Positions 33,202 to 41,858 are shown, numbered from the stretch's first letter. The stretch: 62,205 bases of DNA from Frankiales bacterium (GCA_025966135.1 JAOPVP010000028.1:1-62205); one strand, 5' to 3'. Numbers and translations: made by a program. The notes: generated from the letters alone by a model not told the origin.

Positions 33202-33452
33202 GGCGATTGGCCGAGTCGGGACAGGCCACCTGGCCCTGTCTCCGGGTGCCTTGTATCAAGGCGGACAGCCGCCGCTCGGAGTCAAGCAGTGACCAACGCT
33301 GCCCTGGGAGGTCTGGTCGTGGCACTGGCACTACGCACGGTGACGCTTGCCTTCCGTACGGCGCTGCCGGCGCGAACAGGGGTCCTTGCCGACGTGGAGC
33401 CATGGCCGGTCGATCCACGCCTAGAGCCGACCCAGAGCCGTCGTCATGGCCA

Positions 33453-33488
33453 CTGAGACAGCCCCTGAGACAGCCGCTGAGAGACGAG
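33453..33488. repeat. three tandem 12-bp repeats before the RaiA-like gene
   Basis: CTGAGACAGCCC, CTGAGACAGCCG and CTGAGAGACGAG follow each other at 33453, 33465 and 33477, ending eight bases before the GTG at 33496. They lie in a 294-bp gap (33202-33495) that holds no other recognised feature. A leader-region regulatory role is possible. Confidence 0.5.
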
Positions 33489-33495
33489 GTCGGCC

Positions 33496-33861
33496 GTGAG
33501 CGAGACCGAGAACCCCCGTAGTGGGGTGCTCCCCCAGGTGCTGCGTCTCGGGATGGGGTTCCAGGACGACGACCGGCCGTGGGTGCTCGATGCACTGGCC
33601 GCCCTCGTGCCCCACCTGGCGCGGTGGAACCCCGCCGACGTGGAGGTGGAGATCGCGGTGAAGGACCGCGACGGCAAGGAGCAGCAGGTCACCCTGAAGG
33701 CGGACCTGCCCGGATACCCGCCCCTGGTGGCGAAGGCCGCGGATCGCGACCTGGACAAGGCCATCGCTGAGGCGAAGCGCGAGCTCATCAGGCAGGTCGA
33801 GGACGAGAAGAGCAAGCGCGAGCCGAAGGACAACCGGCTGCTGCGCAAGAAGCCGACCTGA
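33496..33861 (+). CDS. small RaiA/HPF-like protein
   Basis: A 121-residue soluble protein. VLRLGMGFQDDDRPWVLDALAALVPHLARWNPADVEVEIAVKDRDGKEQQVTLKADLPGYPPLVAKAADRDLDKAIAEAKRELIRQ, read as strand-helix-strand-strand-strand-helix, follows the RaiA/HPF ribosome-hibernation fold, including the alternating strand near VTLKADLPG and the terminal helix. The tail is Lys/Arg-rich (KSKREPKDNRLLRKK). It lacks the long C-terminal dimerisation domain of long HPF. Ribosome binding is an inference from fold resemblance only. Confidence 0.55.
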   Translation: MSETENPRSGVLPQVLRLGMGFQDDDRPWVLDALAALVPHLARWNPADVEVEIAVKDRDGKEQQVTLKADLPGYPPLVAKAADRDLDKAIAEAKRELIRQVEDEKSKREPKDNRLLRKKPT

Positions 33862-33896
33862 CGATGCCCGGCGGGCTCTGGACGTCGACGGCGCGG

Positions 33897-34838
33897 TCAG
33901 CCGACGTGCGCCTCCCGTCGGCGGTTCTTGGTGCGGTACATCTCCCGGTCGGCGCGGTCGAGCACTGCTTCCAGCGTCTCCCCCGCGTGCGCGGTGGCGA
34001 TGCCGGATGACCACTCTGCAGGGGAGTGCAGCAAGAGCCGCGCCATCAGCTTCTCGGCCGCGGGCCGATCGGTGCGCGGCAGGACCAGGACGAACTCGTC
34101 CCCGCCGTGCCTGGCGAGCAGGTCGTTGGCTCGCAGGCTCGTGCGCCAGGACTGCACGATGTCGAGGAGGAGTTGGTCTCCAGCTGCGTGTCCACCGCGG
34201 TCGTTGACGAGCTTGAACCCGTCAAGGTCGATGACGACCACTGTCAGCGGCTTGCCCTCGCGTTGCGCCACTGCCACCTCGCGTTGGCCTTGGACCCGCA
34301 GTCCGTCGCGGTTCAGAAGGCCAGTGAGCGGGTCGGTGACTGCTTGCCGCGCGAGCTGTGCGGCTTGCACCGCTACCGCCTCGGCGGTGGCGGTGATGGT
34401 GAACGCGATCAGCAACCAGAGCTTCGGAGCCCCGGAGAAGGGGTTGCACGCAAGGCCCGCAGCGAACGCCACGCTGATGAGCGCGACGTAGAGACGTGTC
34501 GTGCGGCGGGAGAAGTAGAAGGCGGAGTAGACCGGGACCCAGCCGTAGACGACGGAGACTCCGACGGTGCCTTGCGGCGTCGCGGCACAGGCCACAATCG
34601 ACGTGACGGCCGCGATGGCGGCCAGTGAGGCGACGTGCAGCCACCCGTCCTGTGGGGCCCACCAGACAGTGGCGAGCAATGCCAGCGCCGCAACGGCGAT
34701 GAAAGCGGTGAGCGTGAAAGGCGCGTCCTCGCTCACCGGCGCGGCCGCTGCCAGGCCGGCTGTCCCGGCCAGCACCGCGCAGAGTGCGGCCATCCCCCTG
34801 ACCGCCGCCGGTCGAGGTCCCTGCCTCATGCGCCGCAT
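33897..34838 (-). CDS. membrane GGDEF diguanylate cyclase
   Basis: A 313-residue protein: about five or six membrane helices (about 15-155), then a GGDEF domain (about 160-305). The active site RHGGDEFVLVL and the inhibitory site RAND, five residues upstream, are both intact. No other sensory domain is present, so the membrane part may be the sensor. It is the third c-di-GMP synthase in the window. ATG at 34838 or 34829 starts it. Confidence 0.9.
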   Translation of the reverse strand: MRRMRQGPRPAAVRGMAALCAVLAGTAGLAAAAPVSEDAPFTLTAFIAVAALALLATVWWAPQDGWLHVASLAAIAAVTSIVACAATPQGTVGVSVVYGWVPVYSAFYFSRRTTRLYVALISVAFAAGLACNPFSGAPKLWLLIAFTITATAEAVAVQAAQLARQAVTDPLTGLLNRDGLRVQGQREVAVAQREGKPLTVVVIDLDGFKLVNDRGGHAAGDQLLLDIVQSWRTSLRANDLLARHGGDEFVLVLPRTDRPAAEKLMARLLLHSPAEWSSGIATAHAGETLEAVLDRADREMYRTKNRRREAHVG

Positions 34839-34983
34839 GTTCAGCTGTCTGCGGTTCTCTGCGTGCGCACCCTGCCTACGTCGTCCGGATCGCTGAGGAT
34901 CTTGATCGCTCCGGGACCGGGAATTTCCGCTTCCGGCCTCACACCGGGGTCATGTCGCACTGTGGGTGAGGTCACCCCTTGCT

Positions 34984-35026
34984 TGCTAGCAGGCTGCTTG
35001 CAACTGCTAGCACCTCGGGCTAGCGT
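34984..35026 (+). promoter_or_regulatory. promoter with paired TGCTAGCA operators for the XRE gene
   Basis: TTGCAA (34998-35003) and TAGCGT (35021-35026) are spaced by 17 bp, as -35 and -10 elements. The palindrome TGCTAGCA occurs at 34984-34991 and 35005-35012, exactly 21 bp (two helical turns) apart and flanking the -35 box; a third GCTAGC overlaps the -10 (35019-35024). This layout suggests autorepression by the XRE protein encoded downstream. Confidence 0.6.
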
Positions 35027-35070
35027 GATGGTCGTCAAGCAGATCGACTCCTCACGGAAGGAGACCTCCG

Positions 35071-35505
35071 GTGTCGGCCATCGATGTCCGCCAGCTCGGG
35101 GACTTCATCCGGGAGCAGCGGGAGGCCGCCAAGATCTCCCTCCGAGAGCTCGCCAAGTCGGCCGGTGTCAGCAATCCCTACCTCAGCCAGATCGAGCGGG
35201 GCCTGCGCAAGCCGAGTGCCGAGATCCTGCAGCAGATCGCCAAGGGTCTGCGGATCTCTGCCGAGGCGCTGTACGTCCAGGCCGGCATCCTCGATCACCG
35301 CGATGCCAGCCTCGTCGTCGACGCCCTTCTCGCCGACCCGGTGCTGACCGAGCGCCAGCGCCAGGTGCTGCTCGAGATCTACGACAGCTTCCGCAAGGAG
35401 AGCGCCGCCGCGGCGGCGGCTCCGGCCCCTGCGCCGGCCAAGAGAACTACTGCCAAGAAGGCGCCGGCTGTTCCGCCACCCGCCGACGCCCCTGATCGTT
35501 CCTGA
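35071..35505 (+). CDS. XRE-family transcriptional regulator
   Basis: A 144-residue protein. The N-terminal XRE helix-turn-helix (about 7-65: LGDFIREQREAAKISLRELAKSAGVSNPYLSQIERGLRKPSAEILQQIAKGL) is followed by a helical spacer and an Ala/Pro/Lys-rich tail that resembles the C-terminus of HbhA. GTG at 35071 has GGAAGGAGA upstream. The gene order (XRE, HbhA-like, DUF2516) is the same as at Rv0474-hbhA-Rv0476 in Mycobacterium tuberculosis, from memory. It probably controls the HbhA-like gene 30 bases downstream. Confidence 0.88.
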   Translation: MSAIDVRQLGDFIREQREAAKISLRELAKSAGVSNPYLSQIERGLRKPSAEILQQIAKGLRISAEALYVQAGILDHRDASLVVDALLADPVLTERQRQVLLEIYDSFRKESAAAAAAPAPAPAKRTTAKKAPAVPPPADAPDRS

Positions 35506-35535
35506 CCGTCCCCCCAACGCCATGGAGGCACCCGC

Positions 35536-36042
35536 ATGAGCACGCTGACCGACAAGCTTCCCAAGCTGCACGCCGTCAAGCTCCCCGACGTCAAGCTGCC
35601 CGACGTCAAGGTCATCGACCTCGACGAGGCCAAGAAGCCGCTGTTCGCCGCGGTCGGCGTCGTCGACCTGTACGTCGAGCAGTTCAAGGACATCCCGGCC
35701 GAGGCTCGCAAGGCCCAGGGGAAGGTCCAGGCCAAGGTCGAGGCAACCCGTGCGGCGCGCACCGCCCAGTTCAAGACCCTCCCGACCCAGGTCAAGGACC
35801 TGCGCGCCGGGGCGAAGACCCGCGTCGCGAAGGCGCAGACCGACGCGACGGCGCTCTACGGCAAGCTCGCCGCCCGGGGCGAGAAGCTCGTGACGCAGAT
35901 TCGCCGCCAGCCGGCGACCGAGGCCGCCATTGCCGAGGGCAAGGCCGCCGTCAAGAAGGCCGAGGCCGCTGCGACCTCCGCCAAGAAGGCCACCAAGTCG
36001 ACGGAGAAGGCTGTCGAGGGCGCTGCCAGCAAGATCGGCTGA
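35536..36042 (+). CDS. HbhA-like heparin-binding/adhesin-like protein
   Basis: A 168-residue helical protein with the HbhA layout: a short head with a VKLPDVKLPDVK repeat, a long central helix (FAAVGVVDLYVEQFKDIPAEARKAQGKVQAKVEATRAARTAQF) and a Lys/Ala-rich C-terminus (VKKAEAAATSAKKATKSTEKAVEGAASKIG). HbhA of mycobacteria binds heparan sulfate and has lipid or polarity roles; here binding to polyanions is inferred. GGAGG precedes ATG 35536. A strong terminator follows the stop. Confidence 0.82.
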   Translation: MSTLTDKLPKLHAVKLPDVKLPDVKVIDLDEAKKPLFAAVGVVDLYVEQFKDIPAEARKAQGKVQAKVEATRAARTAQFKTLPTQVKDLRAGAKTRVAKAQTDATALYGKLAARGEKLVTQIRRQPATEAAIAEGKAAVKKAEAAATSAKKATKSTEKAVEGAASKIG

Positions 36043-36060
36043 CCCGTCGTCTCCATGCAC

Positions 36061-36113
36061 CCGCGACCCCCGGGCTGCTGCCGGTTCCTCGGCAGCGGCG
36101 ACGGGGGTCGCGG
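36061..36113. terminator. strong hairpin after the HbhA-like gene
   Basis: CCGCGACCCCCG (36061-36072) pairs perfectly with CGGGGGTCGCGG (36102-36113), and inner segments (CTGCTGCC and GGCAGCGG) extend the stem around a GGTTCCTC loop. There is no U-run. It should separate hbhA transcripts from the DUF2516 gene. Confidence 0.75.
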
Positions 36114-36115
36114 GC

Positions 36116-36430
36116 ATGGTGAGCGAAGATGGACCCGTGACCCTCCTCTATGACCCGGCCAACCTGCTGCTCACCGTCCTCAGCCTCGGGTTGCTGGCGC
36201 TGAAGATCTGGGCGCTCGTCGACTGCGCGACCCGTCCGGCGCCGATGTTCGAGGCCCACAACAAGCTCACCAAGCAGCACTGGCTGCTCATCCTCGCCGT
36301 CGTCCTCGTGCTCGGTCTGCTGTTCTCCGGGGTCCTCAACCTGTTCTCGCTGGTCGGCGCGGTCGCGGCGATCGTCTACCTGGTGGATGTCCGTCCGGCG
36401 GTCTCAGGTTCCGCCAACCCTTGGAACTGA
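36116..36430 (+). CDS. DUF2516 membrane protein
   Basis: A protein of about 104 residues with three membrane helices and the DUF2516 signature between them: IWALVDCATRPAPMFEAHNKLTKQHWLLILA, ending AAIVYLVDVRPAV. ATG at 36116 lies directly after the terminator stem, so GTG at 36137 with a leaderless transcript is an alternative. It overlaps the hydrolase gene by ten bases. Function is unknown; the pairing with hbhA is conserved. Confidence 0.8.
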   Translation: MVSEDGPVTLLYDPANLLLTVLSLGLLALKIWALVDCATRPAPMFEAHNKLTKQHWLLILAVVLVLGLLFSGVLNLFSLVGAVAAIVYLVDVRPAVSGSANPWN

Positions 36431-37170
36431 CGACCCTCGTCACCGGTGCGGGCGGCCCGGTCACCGTTGTCGCCCACGGCCTGGGGGCCTCGCTCACCGA
36501 GACGCGCCCGCTCGTCAGCGGCGTCCCCGGCACCCGAGTGCTGCTGCAGGCCCGCGGTCACGGAACGGCCCCCGCACCCGTCCACCCCGGGTACGGCGAG
36601 CTCGCCGCTGACCTGGCCCGGGTCGCAGACGAGCACGGTGCCACCCAGGCGCTCGGTGTCTCGATGGGCGCGGCCACGATCTTGCACCTGCTCGCTCACG
36701 TTCCCGACCGCTTCGAGAAGGTGGTGCTGTTCCTGCCCGCCGCACTCGACACGCCCCGCAAGGACGACGCCGTACGTCGGGTCGGTTCGCTGTCCGCGGC
36801 GCTCGCCGCCGCCGATCCCCCGGCCGTCACCGCGGCAGTGCGCGCCGAGCTCCCGCCGGGCCTCGGCACGGCTGCCGATGCCTACGTCGCGGCCCGGGCC
36901 GCCTTCCTGCTCGCCTCACCGGGGCTGCCGGCGCTGCTTGCGGCCCTCCCCGAAGACGTCCCCGTCCGGGACCGCAGTGCCCTGGCCTCGGTGACCGCGG
37001 ACGTGCTTGTCCTCGCCCAGGAGGGCGACCCGCTGCACCCGGCGCAGGTCGCTCGTGAGCTGGCCGGTGTGCTGCCACGGGCCCGCCTGGTCGTCTTCGA
37101 CGCACCGGGGGTGCTCTTCCGTGAACGCGCCCGGCTGCGCGCCCTCATCGCCGGCCACCTCGGCGCTTGA
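36421..37170 (+). CDS. alpha/beta-hydrolase family protein lacking a clear His
   Basis: A 249-residue protein from TTG 36421, overlapping DUF2516. It has the oxyanion segment VVAHGLGAS, the nucleophile elbow GVSMGAA (Ser near residue 80) and an acid in LVLAQEGDPLHP. The position that normally holds the catalytic His reads FDAPGVLFRER, with no His. It may be inactive, or His at LHP or AGH near the end might serve. Substrate unknown. Confidence 0.72.
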   Translation: MELTTLVTGAGGPVTVVAHGLGASLTETRPLVSGVPGTRVLLQARGHGTAPAPVHPGYGELAADLARVADEHGATQALGVSMGAATILHLLAHVPDRFEKVVLFLPAALDTPRKDDAVRRVGSLSAALAAADPPAVTAAVRAELPPGLGTAADAYVAARAAFLLASPGLPALLAALPEDVPVRDRSALASVTADVLVLAQEGDPLHPAQVARELAGVLPRARLVVFDAPGVLFRERARLRALIAGHLGA

Positions 37171-37310
37171 GGTTTGGTCATGCTCGCCCACAGATGTCCT
37201 GGTTCGGGCATCACCCCGACGGGTGAAGCATCAGGACAGCCGTTACCCGCCCTCAGAGGGCTCGTTGCTTGGAGTGTCGCCGCACCAACAACGTGAAGGG
37301 CACCACTCCC

Positions 37311-37736
37311 ATGACGTACATCGCCACCGTCACCGCCGATCTCGAGCTTCGTCTGGTCGTGCCCGGTGGCCCGTCGCTCCCCGTCCTCGCCGGGCTCCGC
37401 TACGACAGCGACGACCCCTGGGCCGTTCGCGTCGCCTTCCAGACAGGTGGCGAGGGTGACGGCATCGTCGAGTGGATGTTCGCCCGCCAGCTGCTCACCG
37501 ACGGCGTCGCCAAGGCCTGCGGCGAGGGTGACATCCGGGTCTGGCCCTCCATGCAGGGCTCCGACCACTTCGTGAACCTCGCCATGGCTTCCCCCTCCGG
37601 CGCGGCCCTGTTCGAGATCGACCGCGACGCCCTGGTGGAGTTCCTGCAGCAGACCTACCTCGCCGTTCCCACCGGCCACGAGAGCGACGCCGTCGACTTC
37701 GACGCCGAGCTGGCGGAGCTGCTCGGCGGCAGGTAG
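37311..37736 (+). CDS. SsgA-like (SALP/SsgB-type) cell-division protein
   Basis: A 141-residue SsgA/SsgB-family protein. The family core is present: LELRLVVPGGPSLPVLAGLRYDSDDPWAVRVAF, GIVEWMFARQLLTDGV, GDIRVWPSM, and LFEIDRDALVEFLQQTYLAVPTGHE. SsgB recruits FtsZ to sporulation septa in Streptomyces; SALPs occur only in morphologically complex actinobacteria. The single SALP without an extension resembles SsgB. ATG at 37311 was chosen; TTG at 37269 would add 14 residues. Its end converges on a damaged minus-strand gene. Confidence 0.85.
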   Translation: MTYIATVTADLELRLVVPGGPSLPVLAGLRYDSDDPWAVRVAFQTGGEGDGIVEWMFARQLLTDGVAKACGEGDIRVWPSMQGSDHFVNLAMASPSGAALFEIDRDALVEFLQQTYLAVPTGHESDAVDFDAELAELLGGR

Positions 37737-37737
37737 C

Positions 37738-37930
37738 TCAGCCGGTCCGCAACGCGGCGACCAGCTCCTCGCTCCCTGAGAGGTCAAGGGACGCGAGCGG
37801 CACCCGGCCCCACAGCGGCGACGTCGTCGCCCAGTTCCACGGGTCCAGCGTGCCTGGCTGTCGGTGAGGCGCACCTGCACGACCCCCATCGCCGTAGGGA
37901 GACGACGTCGTACGGGTCGTAGCCCGTCAT
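37738..37930 (-). pseudogene. small frameshifted gene
   Basis: ATG at 37930 overlaps the upstream stop (ATGA) and starts MTGYDPYDVVSL with high third-position GC. The frame then decays and stops early. In another frame the 3' part reads PGTLDPWNWATTSPLWGRVP and ends SEELVAALRTG, with about 95 percent G or C at third positions and a stop at 37738-37740. A third frame (MGVVQVRLTDSQ) looks coding in between. This fits a small gene broken by one or two frameshifts. A sequencing error remains possible. Confidence 0.45.
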
Positions 37931-38382
37931 GGCTGCATGCCGGCGGTCAGGTCGAGGTCGTCCGGCGGTTGCTCCGGGGTCTTCCAGCCGATGAAGGGCT
38001 TGCCGAAGAACGCGTGCAGCACGTTGGCCTTGTCCACCATGACCGTCCAGGCCGACAGGAACGCGGCGGTGTCCTGTGCTTTGATCGCCGCCGTGACGGG
38101 CGCGTAGTCGTCGCGCAGGTAGGCGGTCATCTCGGGCTCGTACTTCGGACGGGAGTCAGCCGACAGGGCGAGCTGCTTGGCGGCGCTCTTGCTGAAGTAG
38201 GCAGCCAGTGGCCAGTTGCCCGCCAGCGCTGCGTGATAGCAGCGATGCAGTCGCGGGCCGACCTCCGCCATGAGGCGATCCATCCCGGGCTGCATGCGCG
38301 CGAGCTCGTCGATCGTCAGGTCGCGCTTGCTGTTGCTGACCCGGTGCGTGTGGCTGTCGTCGATGTGGGTGTGCTGCGTCAT
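37927..38382 (-). CDS. conserved helical protein of unknown function
   Basis: A 151-residue protein, probably four helices. The His-rich head (THIDDSHTHR) is followed by LARMQPGMDRLMAEVGPRLHRCYHAALAGNWPLAAYFSKSAAKQLAL, SRPKYEPEMTAYLRDDYAPVTAAIKAQDTAAFLSAW and DKANVLHAFFGKPFIGWKTPEQPPDDLDL. Conserved-looking His and Cys residues could bind a metal or heme, but this is a guess. Its gene lies four bases after the methyltransferase gene. Confidence 0.6.
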   Translation of the reverse strand: MTQHTHIDDSHTHRVSNSKRDLTIDELARMQPGMDRLMAEVGPRLHRCYHAALAGNWPLAAYFSKSAAKQLALSADSRPKYEPEMTAYLRDDYAPVTAAIKAQDTAAFLSAWTVMVDKANVLHAFFGKPFIGWKTPEQPPDDLDLTAGMQP

Positions 38383-38386
38383 CTGC

Positions 38387-39181
38387 TCAGTCTGGCGCTA
38401 CCGATGTCCAGGGCACGGTCAGCTCACCGTCCCGGTGTCGTCGCTGCCCGGTCTGCTCCCACTCCAGCGCCTCGCACGTCGCGACCCAGCGCTGGCGGTT
38501 CCCGTAGGTCGCGTACGGCGCGCACCGGTCCCATGCGTGGTCGAGGGCGCGGAGCAGAGCGTGCACCGGCCGGCCTGGCACGTTGTGGTGGATCAGTGCC
38601 TTGGGCAGCCGTTCGGCCAGGTCGCCCGGCCGGTCCAGGCTCGGCAGGTGCGCCGCGAGGGTGAGGGTCTGGGGACCGTCCTGCGTCAGCGTCACCCAGG
38701 CCGCCCGTCGGCCGAGCTCGTCGCACGTCCCTTCCAGGAGCAGTCCACCTCGCTGCAGCCCTGCGGTCAGCGTCTGCCAGGCCTGCGCGGCGGCGGCTTC
38801 GTCGTACTGGCGCAGGACGTTGAGCGCGCGGACGACCAGCGGCCGGAGGCCGGCGAGCTCGAAGCCTCCCCGCCGGAAGCTGAGCCCGTCGGCCATGGCC
38901 GACTGGGCGTCAGCCACCCGCTGCGGGTCGATCTCGAGGCCGACGACCTCCAGGTCGGGGCGGACGGCGCGCAGGCGCTGGTGCAGCTCGACGGCGGTCA
39001 CCGGGGTGGCGCCGTAGCCGAGGTCGATGACGAGCGGGTCCTCCGCCTGCTGCAGGAGGTCGGCGTGCACCGCGGCGAGGTGGCGGTCGATGCGCCGGAG
39101 CCGGTTGGGGTTGGTGGTGCCGCGGGTCGGCAGCCCAAGCGCCCGCGCCCGCCCCGCGGCGTACCGCTTCACCTTCGCCAC
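38387..39181 (-). CDS. class I SAM-dependent methyltransferase
   Basis: About 264 residues from GTG 39181, chosen because AAGGAGG lies four bases upstream; an earlier GTG at 39208 lies inside the 50-bp repeat. The glycine-rich SAM motif I reads VIDLGYGATPVT, followed by acidic VVGLEID about 27 residues later (motif II) and PLVVRALNVLRQY. Substrate-binding parts are not recognised. The gene follows the SDR gene and repeat copy A. Confidence 0.75.
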   Translation of the reverse strand: MAKVKRYAAGRARALGLPTRGTTNPNRLRRIDRHLAAVHADLLQQAEDPLVIDLGYGATPVTAVELHQRLRAVRPDLEVVGLEIDPQRVADAQSAMADGLSFRRGGFELAGLRPLVVRALNVLRQYDEAAAAQAWQTLTAGLQRGGLLLEGTCDELGRRAAWVTLTQDGPQTLTLAAHLPSLDRPGDLAERLPKALIHHNVPGRPVHALLRALDHAWDRCAPYATYGNRQRWVATCEALEWEQTGQRRHRDGELTVPWTSVAPD

Positions 39182-39190
39182 CCAACCTCC

Positions 39191-39240
39191 TTGCGTCTGC
39201 TCGGCCACGCGGCCGACGGGTGCACAAGAGCAGACGCAAG
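39191..39240. repeat. 50-bp inverted-repeat element, copy A
   Basis: Arms TTGCGTCTGCTC (39191-39202) and GAGCAGACGCAA (39228-39239) are perfect complements around a core containing GCGGCCGACGGGTGC. The element lies just after the SDR gene and before the methyltransferase gene, both minus strand. It shares length, arms and core with elements at 45970 and 53593. Confidence 0.85.
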
Positions 39241-39243
39241 GGC

Positions 39244-39978
39244 CTAGGGGCGCCTGATGACCTTGTGGCTGGCGGCCTGCTGCTGTGGGGTGACCTGGAC
39301 CAGGTCGATGTTGACGTGTCGCGGCCGGGTGGCGACCCAGACGATGACGTCGGCGATGTCCTCGGCGACGAGCGCGTCGACGCCGGCGTAGACCGCGTCG
39401 CTGCGGGCCTGGTCACCGGCGAAGCGGGTGAGGCTGAACTCCGGGGTCTTGACCATGCCGGGCGCGACCTCGCTGACCCGCAGGCCGTGCTCGACCTCCT
39501 CCAAGCGCAGGATCTGGCGCAGCGCGGCCACCGCGTGCTTGGCCGCGACATAGCCCCCGCCGCCCTCGTACACCCAGTAGCCCGCGGTCGAGCCGGTCAT
39601 GACGACGTGGCCCTTCGCGGCGCGCAGGGCGGGGAGGAGCGCCTGGACGGAACGAACCAGACCGAGGACGTTCACGTCGTACATGCGGGCCCAGGCGTCG
39701 ATGTCGGCGTCGCTGAGCGGGTCGAGGTCGAAGGCGCCGCCGGCGTTCGCCACGAGCAGGTCACAGGCAGCCACGCTGTCGGCGAGCGCCTGGGTGCTCA
39801 GGGGGTCGGTCACGTCGAGCTGCTGCGGGCGGATGCCCTCGTGCTCAGCCGCGAGCTCCTCGAGGCGGTCGAGCCGGCGGGCCGCGGCGATGACCTCCCA
39901 GCCCTGCTTGGCGAGCAGGACGGCGGTGGCTGCGCCGATTCCGCTGCTGGCTCCGGTCACGACGGCGGTGCGGGTCAT
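39244..39978 (-). CDS. short-chain dehydrogenase/reductase
   Basis: A 244-residue classical SDR from ATG 39978 (an earlier start at 40020 is possible). It has the NAD(P) motif TGASSGIGAATA, the NAG motif (LLVANAGGAF), the catalytic Ser (MTGSTAGYW) and YxxxK as GGYVAAKHA. The AARR after the second strand favours NADP. The closest pattern is YdfG-like serine/3-hydroxy acid dehydrogenases, but substrate specificity is uncertain. Confidence 0.88.
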   Translation of the reverse strand: MTRTAVVTGASSGIGAATAVLLAKQGWEVIAAARRLDRLEELAAEHEGIRPQQLDVTDPLSTQALADSVAACDLLVANAGGAFDLDPLSDADIDAWARMYDVNVLGLVRSVQALLPALRAAKGHVVMTGSTAGYWVYEGGGGYVAAKHAVAALRQILRLEEVEHGLRVSEVAPGMVKTPEFSLTRFAGDQARSDAVYAGVDALVAEDIADVIVWVATRPRHVNIDLVQVTPQQQAASHKVIRRP

Positions 39979-40061
39979 GGCACTGAGATTAGTCGGCGCC
40001 CGGTTGCGGGTCGGAAGCATCCGGCTCGCGACGTGGTTGCACGTTCCGGCAGGATGGGCGG

Positions 40062-41345
40062 GTGAGGGAGGTGCCGGTGTCTCGAGGTCGGGTGCGCAGC
40101 GTGCGGCCGCGCCGTGCCGCGGTGCTGTCGGTCCACACCTCGCCGCTCGAGCAGCCCGGTACGGGCGACGCCGGCGGCATGAACGTGTACGTCGTCGAGA
40201 CCTCCAAGCGCCTCGCCGATCTCGGCGTCGAGGTCGAGATCTTCACCCGGGCCACCTCCTCCGACCTGCCGCCCGTCTGCGAGCTGGCTCCCGGCGTCAC
40301 GGTCAGGCACCTCACGGCCGGCCCCTTCGAGGGGTTGTGCAAGGAGGACCTGCCGTCGCAGCTGTGCGCCCTCACCAGCGGTCTCCTGCGGGTCGAGGCC
40401 CAGCACGAGGCCGGTTACTTCGACCTTGTCCACTCGCACTACTGGCTGTCGGGTCAGGTCGGGTGGCTCGCCACCGAGCGCTGGGGTGTGCCGCTGGTGC
40501 ACACCGCGCACACCCTCGCCAAGGTCAAGAACCTGGCGCTGGCCGACGGTGACACCCCTGAGCCGTTGCGGCGCGTGGTCGGTGAGGAGCAGGTCATCGC
40601 CGCAGCTGCCCGCCTGGTCGCCAACACCACGCAGGAGGCGCGGGACCTCGTGCACCTCTACGACGCCGACGCCTCGCGGGTCGTGACGATCGCTCCCGGC
40701 GTCGACCTCGAGCAGTTCCGCCCCGGTGAGGCGTCGGCTGCTCGTACGCGCCTCGGGGTCCCGCCGGATGCTGTCCTGTTGCTGTTCGTCGGGCGCCTGC
40801 AGCCGCTGAAGGCGCCCGACGTGCTGCTCCAGGCAGCCCAGCGGCTCCTCGAGCAGGACCCGTCCCTGGCCGGCCGTCTGCAGGTGGCCGTCGTCGGAGG
40901 CCCCAGCGGATCCGGCTTCGACGAGCCCACCTTCCTGCACCGCCTCGCCGCTGAGCTGGACGTGACCGTCCGCTTCGAGCCGCCCGCCGAACCCGACCGC
41001 TTGCGCGACTGGTACGTCGCCGCGGACCTGGTGGCCGTCCCGTCCCACAACGAGTCCTTCGGGCTGGTGGCCCTCGAGGCGCAGGCGTGCGGCACCCCCG
41101 TCGTCGCCACCCGGGTCGGGGGGCTGCGCACCACCGTCCGGGATGGCGTCAGCGGTCTGCTGGTCGACGGGCACTCCGCGGAGGACTGGGCCGGCGCGCT
41201 TGAGCAGGGCCTGGCCCACCGGTCGAGGCTGTCCCTCGGCGCCCTCGAGCACGCGTCGGGATACTCGTGGGGCCGCACCGCACACGGCCTGCTCACGACC
41301 TATCGCGACGTCCTCACGCCGTCGAGCCTGGCCGCCACCTCGTGA
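40062..41345 (+). CDS. mshA: D-inositol-3-phosphate glycosyltransferase (MshA)
   Basis: A 427-residue GT4 enzyme for the first step of mycothiol synthesis: UDP-GlcNAc plus 1D-myo-inositol 3-phosphate gives GlcNAc-inositol phosphate. MshA signatures are present: [22 protein letters not shown] at the N-terminus, [39 protein letters not shown] and [25 protein letters not shown] (donor-binding E-x7-E). GTG at 40062 starts it. It overlaps the YbjN gene by four bases and precedes gpmA, the conserved actinobacterial order. Confidence 0.95.
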   Translation: MREVPVSRGRVRSVRPRRAAVLSVHTSPLEQPGTGDAGGMNVYVVETSKRLADLGVEVEIFTRATSSDLPPVCELAPGVTVRHLTAGPFEGLCKEDLPSQLCALTSGLLRVEAQHEAGYFDLVHSHYWLSGQVGWLATERWGVPLVHTAHTLAKVKNLALADGDTPEPLRRVVGEEQVIAAAARLVANTTQEARDLVHLYDADASRVVTIAPGVDLEQFRPGEASAARTRLGVPPDAVLLLFVGRLQPLKAPDVLLQAAQRLLEQDPSLAGRLQVAVVGGPSGSGFDEPTFLHRLAAELDVTVRFEPPAEPDRLRDWYVAADLVAVPSHNESFGLVALEAQACGTPVVATRVGGLRTTVRDGVSGLLVDGHSAEDWAGALEQGLAHRSRLSLGALEHASGYSWGRTAHGLLTTYRDVLTPSSLAATS

Positions 41346-41827
41346 GCGCGGCTGAGGTCATCCGGACCGCCCTGAAACAGGCAGAGCTCGACTTCGCCGA
41401 GCCGCAGCCGGAGCAGTTCTTCGTCAAGCTGCCCGGCACCCACAAGCTGTTCACCAACTGCTGGCTCGTCGTCGGTCAGCACGGGCTGCTCGTCGAGGCC
41501 TTCGTCTGCCGCCAGCCCGACGAGAACCACCAGGAGTTCTACGCCTTCCTGCTCCGCCGCAACGCCAAGAGCTTCGCCGTCTCGTTCGCACTGGACAAGG
41601 CCGGCGACGTCTACCTGGTGGGCCGGCTGCCGCTGTCCTCGGTCACGCCGGAGGACGTCGACCGGATCCTGGGCTCCGTCCTGCAGTACGCCGACGAGAC
41701 CTTCGACCTGCTGCTCGAGATCGGGTTCGCCAGCTCCATCCGGCGCGAGTGGGAGTGGCGCCAAAAGCGCGGCGAGTCGACGGCCAACCTGCAGGCCTTC
41801 GCCCGCTTCGCCGCTCCCGACGCCTGA
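41342..41827 (+). CDS. YbjN domain protein
   Basis: A 161-residue YbjN-family protein from GTG 41342, coupled to mshA by a GTGA overlap. [48 protein letters not shown] and [30 protein letters not shown] show the alternating sheet and helix fold of type III secretion chaperone-like YbjN proteins. Function is unknown in actinobacteria; the link with mshA is conserved. Confidence 0.85.
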   Translation: MSAAEVIRTALKQAELDFAEPQPEQFFVKLPGTHKLFTNCWLVVGQHGLLVEAFVCRQPDENHQEFYAFLLRRNAKSFAVSFALDKAGDVYLVGRLPLSSVTPEDVDRILGSVLQYADETFDLLLEIGFASSIRREWEWRQKRGESTANLQAFARFAAPDA

Positions 41828-41858
41828 ACCCGGCAACGCGTACGGGAGAATGTCACCC

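Noticed and set aside
33453..33488. Short tandem repeats considered as a CRISPR fragment
   Set aside because: The 12-bp units are directly adjacent with no spacers, and no cas genes are present.
39181..39208. GTG at 39208 as start of the methyltransferase
   Set aside because: It would lie within the 50-bp repeat and has no ribosome site. GTG at 39181 has AAGGAGG upstream.
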